Numbered from the stretch's first letter, positions 12,601 to 23,879 are shown. The stretch: 64,000 bases of DNA from Strongylocentrotus droebachiensis (GCA_035222895.1 JAVYIG010000111.1:1-64000); one strand, 5' to 3'. Translations and numbers: made by a program. The notes: generated by a model from the letters alone, not told the origin.

Positions 12601-15593
12601 CATGGGAGGGGACAACACATGTTCCTTGACAACAAAGATTACCCACATGATTCGAACCTTACCGCAACGATCCTTCTCCAGGTTCTACATAAATATTCTA
12701 CCACGCTACCAGATACATTATATCTTCAAATGGATAACTGTGGTAGGGAGAACAAGAATCAGTGTCTCCTTGGACTCTGTGCTCTTCTAGTGGAACTAAA
12801 CGTGTTCAAAAAGGTAAAAGTAAATAAAAAGGACTATTCCAATTGAAGTAATATTTGGCATCAATTTGGACATAAAATGTGTTATCCCATTGGCTACTGA
12901 TGTCTGTGACTATCATAGGTTTAATACAGGGACCACCTGGTTCCTGTAGCCAATGGGTTAATTTGCTTTTCATCCGTACAATCCATAGTTAACAATGCAA
13001 AGTTACATTTGGATTGAGCAGCCGATGTAACAGTCACATTTCTAGACAGAATTCTTTCAATATTGTATAGGAGTGTATCTTAGTAGAATCTACAGCCCAT
13101 TGTTTTGGTTGATGCTACTCCCAATATTTTTTTGTTTAGTATAAGGGCGAATGTCATATTTGTGGTGTCCCTCTATTATATATATGTATATATTCTGTAT
13201 ATAAGAAGATTTAAAAAATACCATGTATGCCATTAGTTCCAACATATCTAGGATTTTAACATGTTTAAATAGTGGTCCTGTGTATGATGAGACGACCCCA
13301 TTACCCTATACTATAGATTTGTATAGGGGTAGAAAGATATCCCTAGTCACCTTGCACAACTGTAAACCCCAATCAATTATACCAGAAGGAGAGACCTGAG
13401 GGTAACACTGACATAGTTCTCAGGCAGAGGTACTGCCAAATATGAAATAATAATACTAGTAATAGTTGTAACATTGTTTATATTACTTTTCTTGTTTATA
13501 TTATTACAGGTGAAACTGTGCTTTTTGATGAAGGGGCACACTCACGAAGACATCGATCAGCTTTTTAGCCGCATATCCACATATACATCTAAACATAACA
13601 TTCCTACGCTGTCTTCACTACTACACCACATTCCAAAATCATTCAACAAGCCAAACACCACTGCGGAACGAATCAAAACCATCTTCAACATCAGGGACTG
13701 GCTACAAACACAACTTAATAAACCATCTCACCATAGCCTTCCACACCAATTCAAAATTACCAAAGTTGAGGGAAGGGCCATAATCCAGACCAAAAAATGG
13801 AGCAACAGCTCTGCATGGCAGTCAACAACTGGTTCCTGCCACATCCTGAAAGACCATCCCTCTGGTATACCAGATGTCGTCTCTAGGAAGATGGAGGAAC
13901 TGCACATCCACAATCTCAATAGAGACATGGCCAAGTATCGACCGTACCTCAACGACTCGGAACATCAGGAATGGATGGAGCTGCTCAAATCTTTCGAAGC
14001 AGAAGATGGTAAGTAGTAATAATGAACAACAAAAGTAGATTGCCCTGTGAACATACTGAAGATTTATTTATTGAGGAATTTATGTGTTGATGGAGCCATA
14101 TTCCAGCTTAGCATTTGGTTGTATATTTTTTAGTGGTGGCAATTTTCTGAAAATCAAATTTTGAATTAAGTGAGATCAGGCGGGTGCGGTAGAATAAACC
14201 TCCTTGAAATATACACTACTGCTTAATGGTGCCTTCCATCATGCCTCATATGTGAATGCATTTATGCCCCCACTCTTTTGTACAAAATCTTTCTTACCAT
14301 ATATATGTATGAAACGATATCTAAGTGTCAACCTTAAAAGCCTGGAGAAGGCATGATGTCCCTCCCCCCCCCCCCCCATCTGCCATACTTAGTGCAATTT
14401 GATTTTACAATGCAATTTAATGACTTTTCGAGAGTTTTCACACATATTTTGGTACCAAATTCATGTACACCATGTTTAAGGTTAAAGAGTTGCATACTAT
14501 TTTCATGTCACAAAGAAAATTAAAGAATGCTGTTAAACTACATCATTGCACAGAGAAATGTGTCTATTAATAACTTGTCTATTAAATGCCTAATTCTATT
14601 AGAACATGCCACATCTCTCTGACCACTGGAGTGATAACTGATTTGAGGACACCCCCCGAAAATGAAGTCTTAAGTGAAAAAGTCTAAAGTTAACATAATT
14701 TTGTTATCTTAACAGATGGCTCACACCAACAATGGATACTATTAGATATTTTGATGTCTAAGGATGCTACCTCTGCAGACCAGCCAAATGACATCAATTC
14801 AGACATCAATTTATCCAATGATGAGCAGGATCCTATCCCTCCTGTAAGTTTCAGCATATCAATATCTTTTTACTTATTTTACACAAATACTAAAAATTGA
14901 AAAGTGTGGTAGACAATTTACAAATATTCAGTCAACCAACTATTTGCATGACTTCATTCATGACGATTGAATGCCATGTGTGCAGTATTTTGTAGATTAA
15001 GAATTTAAGATAGCGAGTGATCTGTGTACAACCAAGCTGTCCTTAAAGGGCAAGTCTACCCTAGTATCAGGTTAACATGAATGAATAGAATAAAATAAAA
15101 AAGCACAAGGGTGAATCTTTCATCACAATCAGATATAAAGTAAGAAAGTTCTGCATTTTGAAGTTTTTTGATGAAGTTTGTACTGTTTGGCTGGTTTAAT
15201 TTTTATCCATTCAGTCAAATCAACTTGACATAAGCGTTGACGTGGGTAGTTTGGTTCATTTTGTTAGGGACCATTATCCACAATAATTGCAATATTCAAT
15301 ACATTCTACTATACCCCAACATCCCCTCAACTTTTTTTTTCTTAAAATAAAAGATATGATAAATATATGCAGATGAAGCTCAACTTGAGGAATATTTTGG
15401 ACTATTGACTATTTTTTCTAAAGATATAGAGTATAATATGACTTTGTTTATGTTTAACAACTGAAAAGCTCACACTGATGCTCTCAATGCATGTATATTT
15501 CTGTCTAATGTGTTTAATTTGCCTTCTTAAAAAAAAAAATAGGTCAACCTTGGGCGTAAGATTTCACAGAGGAGACGGCCAAGACGAGTTTGA
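3525..15593 (+). CDS. DUF7869-family protein (transposase-like RNase H/DDE core), multi-exon, 5' incomplete
   Basis: Exons with consensus splice sites join in phase: 3525-3632, 4333-4386, 5636-5689, 6837-6905, 7518-7613, 8917-9012, 9654-9953, 10685-10959, 11507-11628, 12420-12813, 13510-14008, 14716-14843 and 15543-15593 (TGA). The total is about 748 residues without an identified start. Order: acidic SEVDL-type repeats; a basic stretch (RGRKRTR, KRRK); a Cys-containing N-terminal domain; a CDVC knuckle; then a core with IIIDGMDQ, MDNCGRENKN and KGHTHEDIDQLF. I recognise this layout as the DUF7869 family, common in marine invertebrates. The spaced acidic motifs resemble a DDE/RNase H fold. 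Catalysis or domestication is inference. The tail ends in a basic RRRPRR motif. The first exon(s) must lie upstream, because the 3525 exon opens in phase 1 with no usable ATG. Confidence 0.8.
4333..4386 (+). CDS. DUF7869 gene exon, SEVDL module copy 1
   Basis: A 54 bp exon with acceptor CTTTTAG and donor GTAATT, phase 1-1, encoding GSDPEGGAISEVDLQNAI. It is identical to the exon at 5636-5689. Its role is unknown; the acidic low-complexity character suggests a flexible N-terminal region. Confidence 0.65.
   Translation, partial: VVTLKEELYQRLICRML
5636..5689 (+). CDS. DUF7869 gene exon, SEVDL module copy 2
   Basis: An exact repeat of the preceding 54 bp exon with the same flanking splice signals, produced by the segmental duplication. 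Whether both are spliced into one mRNA cannot be seen from DNA. Confidence 0.6.
   Translation, partial: VVTLKEELYQRLICRML
6837..6905 (+). CDS. DUF7869 gene exon, EGGVSIMNAG module
   Basis: A 69 bp phase 1-1 exon, with TTTCAG before and GTAATA after. It encodes a module ending EYEGGVSIMNAG that is loosely similar to the EGGAISEVDLQNAI module. The 3' three quarters of this exon is copied into the chimeric exon at 8253-8306. Confidence 0.65.
7518..7613 (+). CDS. DUF7869 gene exon, basic/NLS-like module copy 1
   Basis: A 96 bp phase 1-1 exon between TTTGCAG and GTAAGT. It encodes LRGRKRTRVHFNDGSSDSSC and a serine-rich stretch ending SSVKRR. The basic clusters look like a nuclear localisation signal (inference). 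It is identical to the exon at 8917-9012. Confidence 0.7.
8253..8306 (+). pseudogene. chimeric exon made by the 1.4 kb duplication (in-frame stop)
   Basis: The acceptor and first bases (AGGAAAAC) come from the 9654 exon. The rest, from ATTTAGTGGAG on, comes from the 6837 exon with its GTAATA donor. Spliced after the 7518 exon (phase 1), it reads E-N-I-stop. Inclusion would truncate the protein; skipping joins the two 96 bp exons in frame. Confidence 0.8.
8917..9012 (+). CDS. DUF7869 gene exon, basic/NLS-like module copy 2
   Basis: Identical in sequence and splice sites to 7518-7613. It joins in phase to the 9654 exon (codon A|AG). In the unduplicated ancestor there would be only one such exon. 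Confidence 0.7.
9654..9953 (+). CDS. DUF7869 gene exon, Cys-containing N-terminal domain
   Basis: A 300 bp phase 1-1 exon. It begins EENKSSREL and has closely spaced cysteines (KCCRNYCLHKVS), then EQRQWILQYLLEHH, GVTEVCQRGW and a helix LALGISRTRLWQIQSHF. This order (Cys pair, W-rich helix, VC, LGIS..RL) matches the N-terminal region that precedes DUF7869 cores as I know the family. It may be zinc-binding or DNA-binding, which is inference. Confidence 0.8.
10685..10959 (+). CDS. DUF7869 gene exon, linker before the Cys knuckle
   Basis: A 275 bp exon (in phase 1, out phase 0) flanked by ACAG and GTAATC. It encodes YIPPNHHRRGM, a helical AVAAAVIWLDMFCSRFGDKM segment, LPSCLTRASIYQNM and FRMWRKEMTHVTIPK. 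The conserved RASIYQ-type and FxxxW segments fit the region usually upstream of the core. No catalytic motif is seen here. Confidence 0.8.
11507..11628 (+). CDS. DUF7869 gene exon, CDVC knuckle and basic helix
   Basis: A 122 bp exon, phase 0 in and phase 2 out. It encodes VNRFSKCDVCTQLKQSIEK followed by a charged helix ending HLILQK. The FxKCxxC pattern is typical of the segment just before the core in this family and could bind zinc with other Cys/His residues. Confidence 0.8.
11983..12002. repeat. poly-C tract in a degraded interspersed repeat
   Basis: A run of about 20 C follows GTGAAG inside an intron. The following 12010-12200 sequence (AATCCTAATATCAAGTTGAT type) resembles the repeat starting near 15045, so the intron contains old MITE-like sequence. 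Confidence 0.6.
12420..12813 (+). CDS. DUF7869 gene exon, first two core motifs
   Basis: A 394 bp exon, phase 2 in and phase 0 out. It carries ISIIIDGMDQKST (first acidic motif), LPTHITGTIVHGRGQ, a FLDNKDYPHDSNLT segment and LYLQMDNCGRENKNQCLLGL (second acidic motif). The hydrophobic-strand-then-D patterns resemble the first and second acidic residues of RNase H-fold transposases and integrases. All residues I associate with the family consensus are present, so this exon looks undamaged. Confidence 0.85.
12881..12961. repeat. short inverted repeat in intron
   Basis: TCCCATTGGCTAC near 12883 faces GTAGCCAATGGG near 12950 with ~45 bp between. It could be a very small MITE or a hairpin; no clear target duplication is seen. 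Confidence 0.5.
13510..14008 (+). CDS. DUF7869 gene exon, HTHED motif and C-terminal core
   Basis: A 499 bp exon following TTATTACAG, phase 0 in and phase 1 out. It opens VKLCFLMKGHTHEDIDQLFS, the family's most conserved motif and a candidate third acidic site. Then come LFSRISTYTSK, IRDWLQTQLNK, HSLPHQFKIT and a Trp-rich WSNSSAWQ strand region. The join from NVFKK to VKLCF across the 12813/13510 intron is exact. The 36 intronic codons open in the same frame upstream are not coding, because they precede the acceptor. Confidence 0.85.
14716..14843 (+). CDS. DUF7869 gene exon, acidic tail
   Basis: A 128 bp exon, phase 1 in and phase 0 out, between TTAACAG and GTAAGT. It encodes HQQWILLDILMSKD and an Asp/Asn-rich stretch ending NDEQDPIPP. 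It continues the open frame from 14008 precisely. Confidence 0.75.
15543..15593 (+). CDS. DUF7869 gene terminal exon
   Basis: After an A-rich stretch and AG, 16 codons (VNLGRKISQRRRPRRV) precede TGA at 15591-15593. The strongly basic end balances the preceding acidic tail. The frame from 14843 is preserved. Confidence 0.7.
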   Translation, partial: VNLGRKISQRRRPRRV

Positions 15594-15959
15594 GGTCAAA
15601 GGTCAAGGGGCTCATGTATGGAAAGAATAGCTTGTGATCGCATTATCATTATAACCGAGGGACGGATTATCATCGAACTGAAGACATGTATGTATCTTGC
15701 AGAGCCAATGAACCGAGTTGATTTTGGGGACATGAGGTCAAAAATCAAAAGGTCATACATGTATATGAGAAATAGCTTGTAATCACGATATTCTGATAAC
15801 CTGTAAATGAATTACAATCAAACTTGAATTTGGAAAATTGCTTCTGTTTTGGTTTGTAAAATTGCTCTATGACGGAGGCATCATTTTTTTACTGCACGCA
15901 GTCGAAGTTCCATCTAGTTCTGTCTTTAGAGTTGTATTGAAATCTTGTCTAATGAAGAA
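15594..15959. other. 3' flank of the DUF7869 gene
   Basis: Presumed 3' UTR and flank. No canonical AATAAA was identified with confidence before the minisatellite. A short imperfect repeat is visible: GAATAGCTTGTGATC near 15625 and GAAATAGCTTGTAATC near 15769. Confidence 0.4.
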
Positions 15960-18336
15960 CTAACAGCTCATTTAGCTGCTCAAAGAAGATGAATATTTCC
16001 TCATTTTACTATGTGAACGAAGATGAATTTATCCTCAATTTCTATGTGAACGAAGATGAATTTATCCTCATTGAGCTGTTAACGAAGATTAATTTATCCT
16101 CATTTAGCTATCAACGAAGATGAATTTATCCTCAATTAGCTGTTAACAATGATGAATTTATCCTCATTTTATTGTATGAGCGTAGATGAATTCATCCTCA
16201 TTTTATTGTGATAGCAAAGATTAATTTTAATTTTTCCTCATTTAATAGTGTTAACGAAGATTAATTTATCCTCATTTTTCTGTTTTAACGAAGATGAATT
16301 CATCCTTATTTACCTGATAACGAAAATGAATTTATCCTCGGTTTATTGTGTTGGCAGAGATTAATTTATCCTCATTTTTCTGTTAACTAAGATGAATTTA
16401 TCCTCATTTACCTGTAAACGAAGATAATATTTAGCTGTTAAGGAAGATACTGTGTAAACAAAATGAAGTTATCCTCATTTAAATGTGTTAACAAAGATTA
16501 ATTTATCCTCATTTTATTGTGTTAGGAAAAATTAATTTATCCTCATTTTTCTATGTGAACGAATATGATTTTTAACTCATTCAGCTGTGAACGAAGATGA
16601 ATTTATCCTCAATTAGCTGTGAACGAAGATGAATTTATCCTCATTTTATTGTGTTAACGCAGATTAATTTATCCTCATTTAGCTGTGAACGAAGATGAAT
16701 TTATCCTCCATTAGCTGTGAATGAAGATGAATTTATCTTCATTTAGCTGTAAACGACGATGAATTTATCCTCAATTAGCTGTAAACGAAGATGAATTTAT
16801 CCTCATTTTATTGTGTGAACGAAGATGAATTTATCCTTATTTAGCTGTGAACGAAGATGAATTCATCCTCATTTTATTGTGTGAACGAAGATGAATTTAT
16901 CCTTATTTACCTGTGAACGAAGATGAATTCATCCTCATTTTATTGTGTGAACGAAGATGAATTTATCCTCAATTAGCTGTGAACGAAGATGAATTTATCC
17001 TCATTGATATGTTAACGAAGATGAATTCATCCTCATTGAGCTGTTAACGAGGATGAATTTATCCTCATTTAGCTGTCAACGAAGATGAATTTATCCTCAA
17101 TTTACTGTGTGAACGAAGATGAATTTATCCTTATTTAGCTTTTGACGAAGATGAATTTATCCTCATTTACTTGTTAACCAAGATGAATTTATCCTCATTT
17201 TATTGTGTTAGCGAAGATGAATTTATCCTCATTTAGCTGTTGACGAAGATGAATTTATCCTCATTTAACTGTGAACGTAGATGAATTCATCCTCATTTTA
17301 CTGTGTGAGCGAAGATGAATTTATCCTTATTTAGCTTTTGACGAAGATGAATTTATCCTCATTTACTTGTTAACCAAGATGAATTTATCCTCATTTTATT
17401 GTGTTAGCGAAGATGAATTTATCCTCATTTAGCTGTTGATGAAGATGAATTTATCCTCATTTACTTGTTAACGAAGATGAATTTATCCTCATTTTGTTGT
17501 GTTAGCGAAGATGAATTTATCCTCATTTAGCTGTTAACGAAGATGAATTTATCCTCATTTAGCTGTTAACAAAGATTAAGTTATCCTCATATTATTGTGT
17601 TAGCGAAGATTAATTTATCCTCATTTAATTTTGTTAACGAAGCGTATTGTTTCTGTGTGAACGAAGATGAATTTATCCTCATTTAGCTGTTAACAAAGAT
17701 TAATTTATCCTCATTTAGTTGTTAACGAAGATGAATTTATCCTCCTTTAGCTGTTAACGAAGATGAATTTATCCTCATTTAGCTGTAAACGAAGATGAAT
17801 TTATCCTCATTTAGCTGTGTTAACGAAGATGAATTTGTCCTCATTTTACTGTGTGAACGAAGATGAATTTATCCTCATTGAGCTGTTAACGAAGATTAAT
17901 TTATCCTCATTTAGCTGTGAATGAAGATGAATTTATCCTCAATTAAGCTGTTAGCGAAGATGAAAATTATCCTCATTTTATTGTGTTAGCGAAGATTAAT
18001 TTATCCTCATTTTCTTGTGTTAACGAAGATTAATTTATCCTCATTTTCTTGTATTAACGAAGATGAATTTATCCTCATTTAGCTGTTAACAAAGATTAAT
18101 TTATCCTAATTTAGCTGTGAACGAAGATGAATTCATCCTCATTTAGCTGTTAACGAAGATTAATTTATCCTCATTTAGCTGTGAATGAAGATGAATTTAT
18201 CCTCAATTAGCTGTTAACGAAGATGAATTTATCCTCATTTTATTGTGTTAACAAAGATTAATTTATCCTCATTTTCTTGTGTTAACGAAGATTAATTTAT
18301 CCTCATTTTCTTGTATTAACGAAGAATAATTTATCT
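15960..18336. repeat. minisatellite, ~31 bp unit, roughly seventy copies
   Basis: The unit is about AACGAAGATGAATTTATCCT followed by CATTTAGCTGT. Variants in the second half are TTTTATTGTGTT, TTTACTTGTT and AATTAGCTGT. The core GATGAATTTATC is one base from the perfect palindrome GATGAATTCATC, which also occurs in several copies. Higher-order duplication is visible: the 17131 segment recurs ~196 bp later. No long ORF or sequence unique to single spacers is present. Confidence 0.95.
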
Positions 18337-18730
18337 TCGTAAAATTAATAGATTTGCACATATGTATACATATTTATTTGTATTCATTTCTACATATTAA
18401 ATTGTATAGTACATTTGCATAAATATCTTGATTTCATTTGTTTCAATTATTTGTCTGGAGTGACTGACATTAATTCCTTTGTTTAAATGATAGTTGCAGT
18501 GAAGAGACTGGAGAGCATGTGTAGTACAGAGATCGATAATTCAGATATGTGTGTGGTAGTGTGCAGAGATGTGAAAGAAAAATCAAGGAATCATTTTGAT
18601 GAAATTTTGAGAAAAAATGAACAAAGATTCGTTCATTTTGAAAAGATATACTGTTTTATGTAAACATCTTCAAGGTTGTTTTATTCCAGGTATGAATTAT
18701 TGGCATGCACAAGACATAGCATGCATGGAA
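18337..18730. other. AT-rich gap between minisatellite and macrosatellite
   Basis: AT-rich sequence with no gene, splice pattern or recognisable repeat. From ~18650, phrases shared with the macrosatellite begin (AACATCTTCAAGGTTGTTTT). Confidence 0.5.
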
Positions 18731-19841
18731 TTGGATAAATATAGGATACTACGAAATAAAATACCATAACCTTACAAATCGACCTTTCATCTCATGCAAT
18801 GGTGCAAAACGCCTAATTAAATTCGTTCTCGTTGAAATGGAGACAAATTAATTCTGAAAATAACAAAGGCCTTGATTCGCCGTCGTAAACAAGTGTTCCC
18901 AGGTGTACCAAGGTAAAGTAAATGGGTACCTGTTAGGATTATTCCTTGGAATACACTGTGCGCTGATAACGGCTGCCGGAGCTAATTAGGCTAGGGTAAT
19001 AATTTCCAAAGCTCTTTGGAAGCACATAGAGACGTTATATAATGTGACATACTATACAAGAACCGAATATTATTATTATTATCATTACCCTTACTTAAAG
19101 ACATCGTTTCACAATGTTAAATCTGAGATACATGGCCCTACGTGTTATCAGTGTCTTCGATATGGTGTAATATTGAAGCCCTTAAACAAAATTGCGCTTC
19201 AAAATGATCATGAAGTGCCTCAAAAAAGTAAAAATCCTTGAGTGACCGGTTTTACCATACTCGTTTTCCAATCATAAATATCTTGATAATCAGACAGGCG
19301 ATGCTTGTTAAAGCCATGGGGTTCCTGACAGGCGCGTCGGAAGCAGTTTGGGATGGGGGGGGGGGGGCAAACATTCCAGGGGGATCACCTTCCAGGGGCA
19401 GTGGCGTAATGAGCAAAAACGTTTAAATGGGGGGGGGGGAGAATCATCACCATTCTTACACGTTACATTCAGGCCCCGCGGAACGTTTTTCAAAGTGGAT
19501 TATTAACGATCAGGCAGAGCGTAAATTAGCGTGGGGTCCAGGGCCCGAGCCCTAGCAGGAGGTCGAGGGGCTAAGCCCCCCGAAGCTCAGGGTTTTTGGG
19601 CATTAAATTACGGTCAGATAAGCATATTTAGATACGTTATTTGTTACACTGGCAGGTCACTAATTGGCGGGAAGTTCAGGGGTAGAGCCCCCGGAAGCTC
19701 AGGGTTTTTAGGCATTAAATTACGGCCAGATAAGCATATTTAGATACGTTATTTTTTTACACTGGCAGGTCACTAATTGGCGGGAAGTCCAGGGGTAGAG
19801 CCCCCGGAAGCTTTTGGGTTTTATGCATTTTAATTACGGTA

Positions 19842-20202
19842 AACAAAGTGAATTCTCACAGAATCAAACGAAAATTATATTGAATGTTCAATATTACAAA
19901 TAAATGTCATGTGCCAAGCAATTTAGGTAAAAAATCTATACTGGCTGAGTAATGTTCAAGAATAGAAAAGGAAATCCAGGTAATTAGGCTCAACACCATT
20001 GGTGAAGTCCCACATATATATTTATTTTTACAGTGCTTGTTACTTTACCAAGACTGGGCCAAATTTATTATGATTTGGATGTCTCCAGAACCTTGAAGTA
20101 CACACCAATACTTACATGCTACATGATCAACTTGTTCTGATCCATTCCACATCTTTTCTTTCACAATGCAATCGCCTGACCAGAACTCAACTTTTTCTTT
20201 AA
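19842..20202. repeat. MITE-derived segment inside macrosatellite unit 1
   Basis: TTAATTACGGTAAAC begins a ~360 bp block ending TTCTTTAA. Its interior matches the MITE at 1517-1907 (for example TTTACCAAGACT...GGCC and CACAATGCAATCGC phrases). Copies recur at about 22300-22670 and 27806-28172 in the next units, so the MITE was present before the array expanded. Confidence 0.75.
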
Positions 20203-20574
20203 AGGTAAAGACCAGTTATGGTCATGCGATTGAATTGTGAAAGAAACGTTGTGGAATCGATCAGAAAAAGTTGATCATCTAGCATCTAGCATCTGCAAAG
20301 GTTCTGGAATCATCAAAATGATAAGAAATTTAGCCCATTCTTCGTAAAGTTACAAGCACTATACACAGAAAGATGTATATGGGACTACCCTATATCTCTC
20401 ACAGGACCATGAGAGAAACAAATTTACCAAATATATGAATTAGTCGGCGGTTTTCCGGCAAATTTTTTATCATCATGTATTAGTCAAAACATATTCTTTC
20501 ACATGATTGGTAATGAGAGCTTCCATTTCATTTTTTGAAATTGGGGCGTTACCAATACTGGTCTTTACCTTTAA
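20199..20574. mobile_element. second TTAA MITE, present only in unit 1
   Basis: Ends are TTAAAGGTAAAGACCAGT and the exact complement ACTGGTCTTTACCTTTAA. The interior is partly an inverted relative of the neighbouring MITE segment. Units 2 and 3 show the uninterrupted site (CTTTATCTTTAAGTCC near 22661; a one-base variant at 28164). TTAA is therefore the target duplication. Confidence 0.88.
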
Positions 20575-23500
20575 GTCCTCTCCGAAGGACTTGGTAAAGA
20601 GGAGTAATGCCTTATCAAAGGGTAACAGCGCATTGACTTGGTTTCGAACCCGGAACCTCCCGGTTACGAGACCAAAATATTACATATATATTCACTAAAC
20701 AACAAATGAACATACAGTGGACTATAATGCACGTATTATACGATGATGAATTTATTTTGGTAGGTGGTACATATAGGTTCGGGTATGTACTTCCAACGAC
20801 TGGCATAGGTAGGTGGGTGTAACAGTCCCGTCCCACCAACGAGAGACAGGCCAAAGATTGGCACCAAACCGACAACAGACGTTTAAAAACAATGAATTAT
20901 ACCCGAATGGTCATGAATCGGTCGGTCTGATTCGGAGTGCCTTTTTGGTGGTGTGACTGAGGTATACCATAACCTTACAAATAAACCTTTTATTTCAAGC
21001 AATGGTGCAAAACGCTCGATTGAATTCGTTCACGTTGAAATGGAGAAAAATTTAATGCTGAAAATTATAACGGCCTTCATTCTCCTGTCGTAAATAACGG
21101 GTGAATTTCACAAGCGGGAGAGCAACGGTTTTATATTTGTTTACATTAGGCAAAATGGATTGGTAATTTCATGGGTGTGACTCTGAAAGGGGGACTATGA
21201 AAGGCCGGTTCGAAGTGAATCGGTTTGTCTTATGTAAACATCTTCAAGGTGTTTTGTTTCAGATATGAATTATTGGCATGCACATAGCATTCAGGGGATT
21301 GGATAAATATAGGATACTACGAAATAAAATACCATAACCTTACAAATAAACCTTTCATCTCAAGCAATGGTGCAAAACGCCTAATTAAATTCGTTCCCGT
21401 TGAAATGGAGAAAAGTTAATGTGAAAATAACAAAGGCCTTGATTCGGCGTCGTAAACAGGTGTTCCCAGGTGTACCAAGGTGAAGTAAATAGGTACCTGG
21501 TAGGACTATTCCTTGAAATACACTGTGCGCTGATAACGGCTGCCGGAGCTAAAGCTAGGGTTATAATTTCCAAATCTCTTTGGAAGCGCATAGAGACGTT
21601 ATATAATGTGACATGCACTATACAAGAACCGAATATTATTATTATTATCATTACCCTTAACTTAAAGACATCGTTTAACAATGTTAAATCTAAGATGCAT
21701 GGCCCTACGTGTTATCAGTGTCTTTGATATGGTGTAATATTGAAGCCCTTAAACAAAATTGCGCTTCAAAATAATCATGAAGTGCCTCAAAAAAGTAAAA
21801 AATCTTTGAGTGACCGGTTTTACCTAACTCGTTTTCCAATCATAAATATCTTAATAATCAGACAGGCGATCAGCTTGACAAAGTCATGGGGTTTCTGACA
21901 GGCGCGTCGGAAGCAGTTTGGGATTGGGGGGGGTGGGGGGGGGGGCAAACATTCTAGGGGGATCATCTTCCAGGGGCAGTACTAGTGGCGTAATGAGCAA
22001 AAACGTTTGGAAGGGGGGGGGGGGCAGAATCATCACCATTCTTACACGTTACATTCAGGCCCCGCGGAACGTTTTTCAAAGTGGAGTATTAACGATCAGG
22101 CAGAGCGTAAATTAGCGTGGGTCCAGGGCCTGAGCCCCAGCAGGAGGTCAAGGGGCTGAGCCCCGGAAGCTCAGGGTTTTTAGGCATTAAATTAAGGTCA
22201 GATAAGCATATTTAGATACCTTATTTGTTACACTGGCAGGTCACTAATTGGCGGGAAGTCCAGGGGTAGAGCCCCCTGAAGCTTTGGGGTTGTATGCATT
22301 TAATTACGGTAAACAAAGTGAATTCTCACATAATCAAACAAAACAAACATATTGAATGTTCAATATTACAAAATGTCATTTGCCTAGCAATTTAGGTAGA
22401 AAATGTATACTGGCTGAGCAATGGGCAAAAAAAGAAAAGGAAATCCAGGTAAGTAAGCTCAACACCATTTGTGAAGTCCCACATATATCTTTCTTTTTAC
22501 AGTGCTTGTTACTTTACCAAGACTGGGCCAAATTTATTATGATTTGGATGACTCTAGAACCTTGAAGTACACACCAATACTTACATGCTACATGATTAAC
22601 TTTTTTTGATCCATTCCAAACCTTTTCTTTCACAATGCAATCGCCTGACCAGAACTCAACTTTATCTTTAAGTCCTCTCCGATGGACTTGGTAAAGAGGA
22701 GTAATGCCTTACCAAAGGGTAACAGCGCATTGACTCGGTTTTGAACCCGGAACCTCCCGGTTACGAGACCAAAATATTACATATATTACATATATATTCA
22801 CTAAACAACAAATGAACATACATTGGACTAATGCACGTATTATACGATGATGAATTTATTTTTGTAGTTGGTACATAGGTTCGGGTATGTACTTCCAACG
22901 ACTTGCATAGGTAGATGGGTGTAACAGTCCAGTCCCACCAACGAGACAGGCCAAAGATTGACACCAAACCGACAACAGACGTTTAAAAACAATTACATTA
23001 TCCCCGCATGGTCATGAATCGGTCGGTCTGATTCGGAGTGCCTTTTTGGTGGTGTGACTCAGGTATACTATAACATTACAAATAAACCTTTCATTTCAAG
23101 CAATAGAGCAAAACGCCCGATTGAATTCGTTCACGTTGAAATGGAGAAAAATTAATGCTGAAAATTACAACGGCCTTCATTCTCCCGTCGTAAATAACGG
23201 GTGAATTTCACAAGCGGGAGAGCAACGGTTTTATCTTTGTTTACATTAGGCAAAATGTATTGGTAATTTCATGGGTGTGACTCGGAAAGGGGGACTATGA
23301 AAAGGTTCGAAGTGAATAGGTTTGTCTTATGTAAACATCTTCAAGGTTGTTTTGTTCCAGATATGAATCATTGACATGCACATAGCATTCAGGGAATTGG
23401 ATAAATATAGGATACTACGAAATAAAATACCATAACCTTACAAATAAACCTTTCATCTCAAGCAATGGTGCAAAACGCCTAATTAAATTCGTTCTCGTTG

Positions 23501-23879
23501 AAATGGAGAAAAATTAATGCTGAAAATAACAAAGGCCTTGATTCGCCGTCGTTAACAAGTGTTCCCAGGTGTACCAAGGTGAAGTAAATGGGTACCTGGT
23601 AGGATTATTCCTTGAAATACACTGTGCGCTGATAACGGCTGCCGGAGCTAAAGCTAGGGTACTAATTTCCAAAGCCCTTTGGAAGCATATATAGACGTTA
23701 TATAATGTGACATGTACTATACAAGAACCGAATATTATTATTATTATCATAAACCTTACTTAAAGACATCGTTTAACAATGTTAAATCTGAGATGCATGG
23801 CCCTACGTGTTATTAGTGTCTTTGATATGGTGTAATATTGAATCCCTTAAACAAAATTGCGCTTCAAAATGATCATGAT

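Noticed and set aside
15960..18336. CRISPR-like array of palindromic repeats
   Set aside because: The whole ~31 bp unit is repeated, with no unique spacers. The surrounding DNA is eukaryotic with introns and LINEs, so this is a minisatellite.
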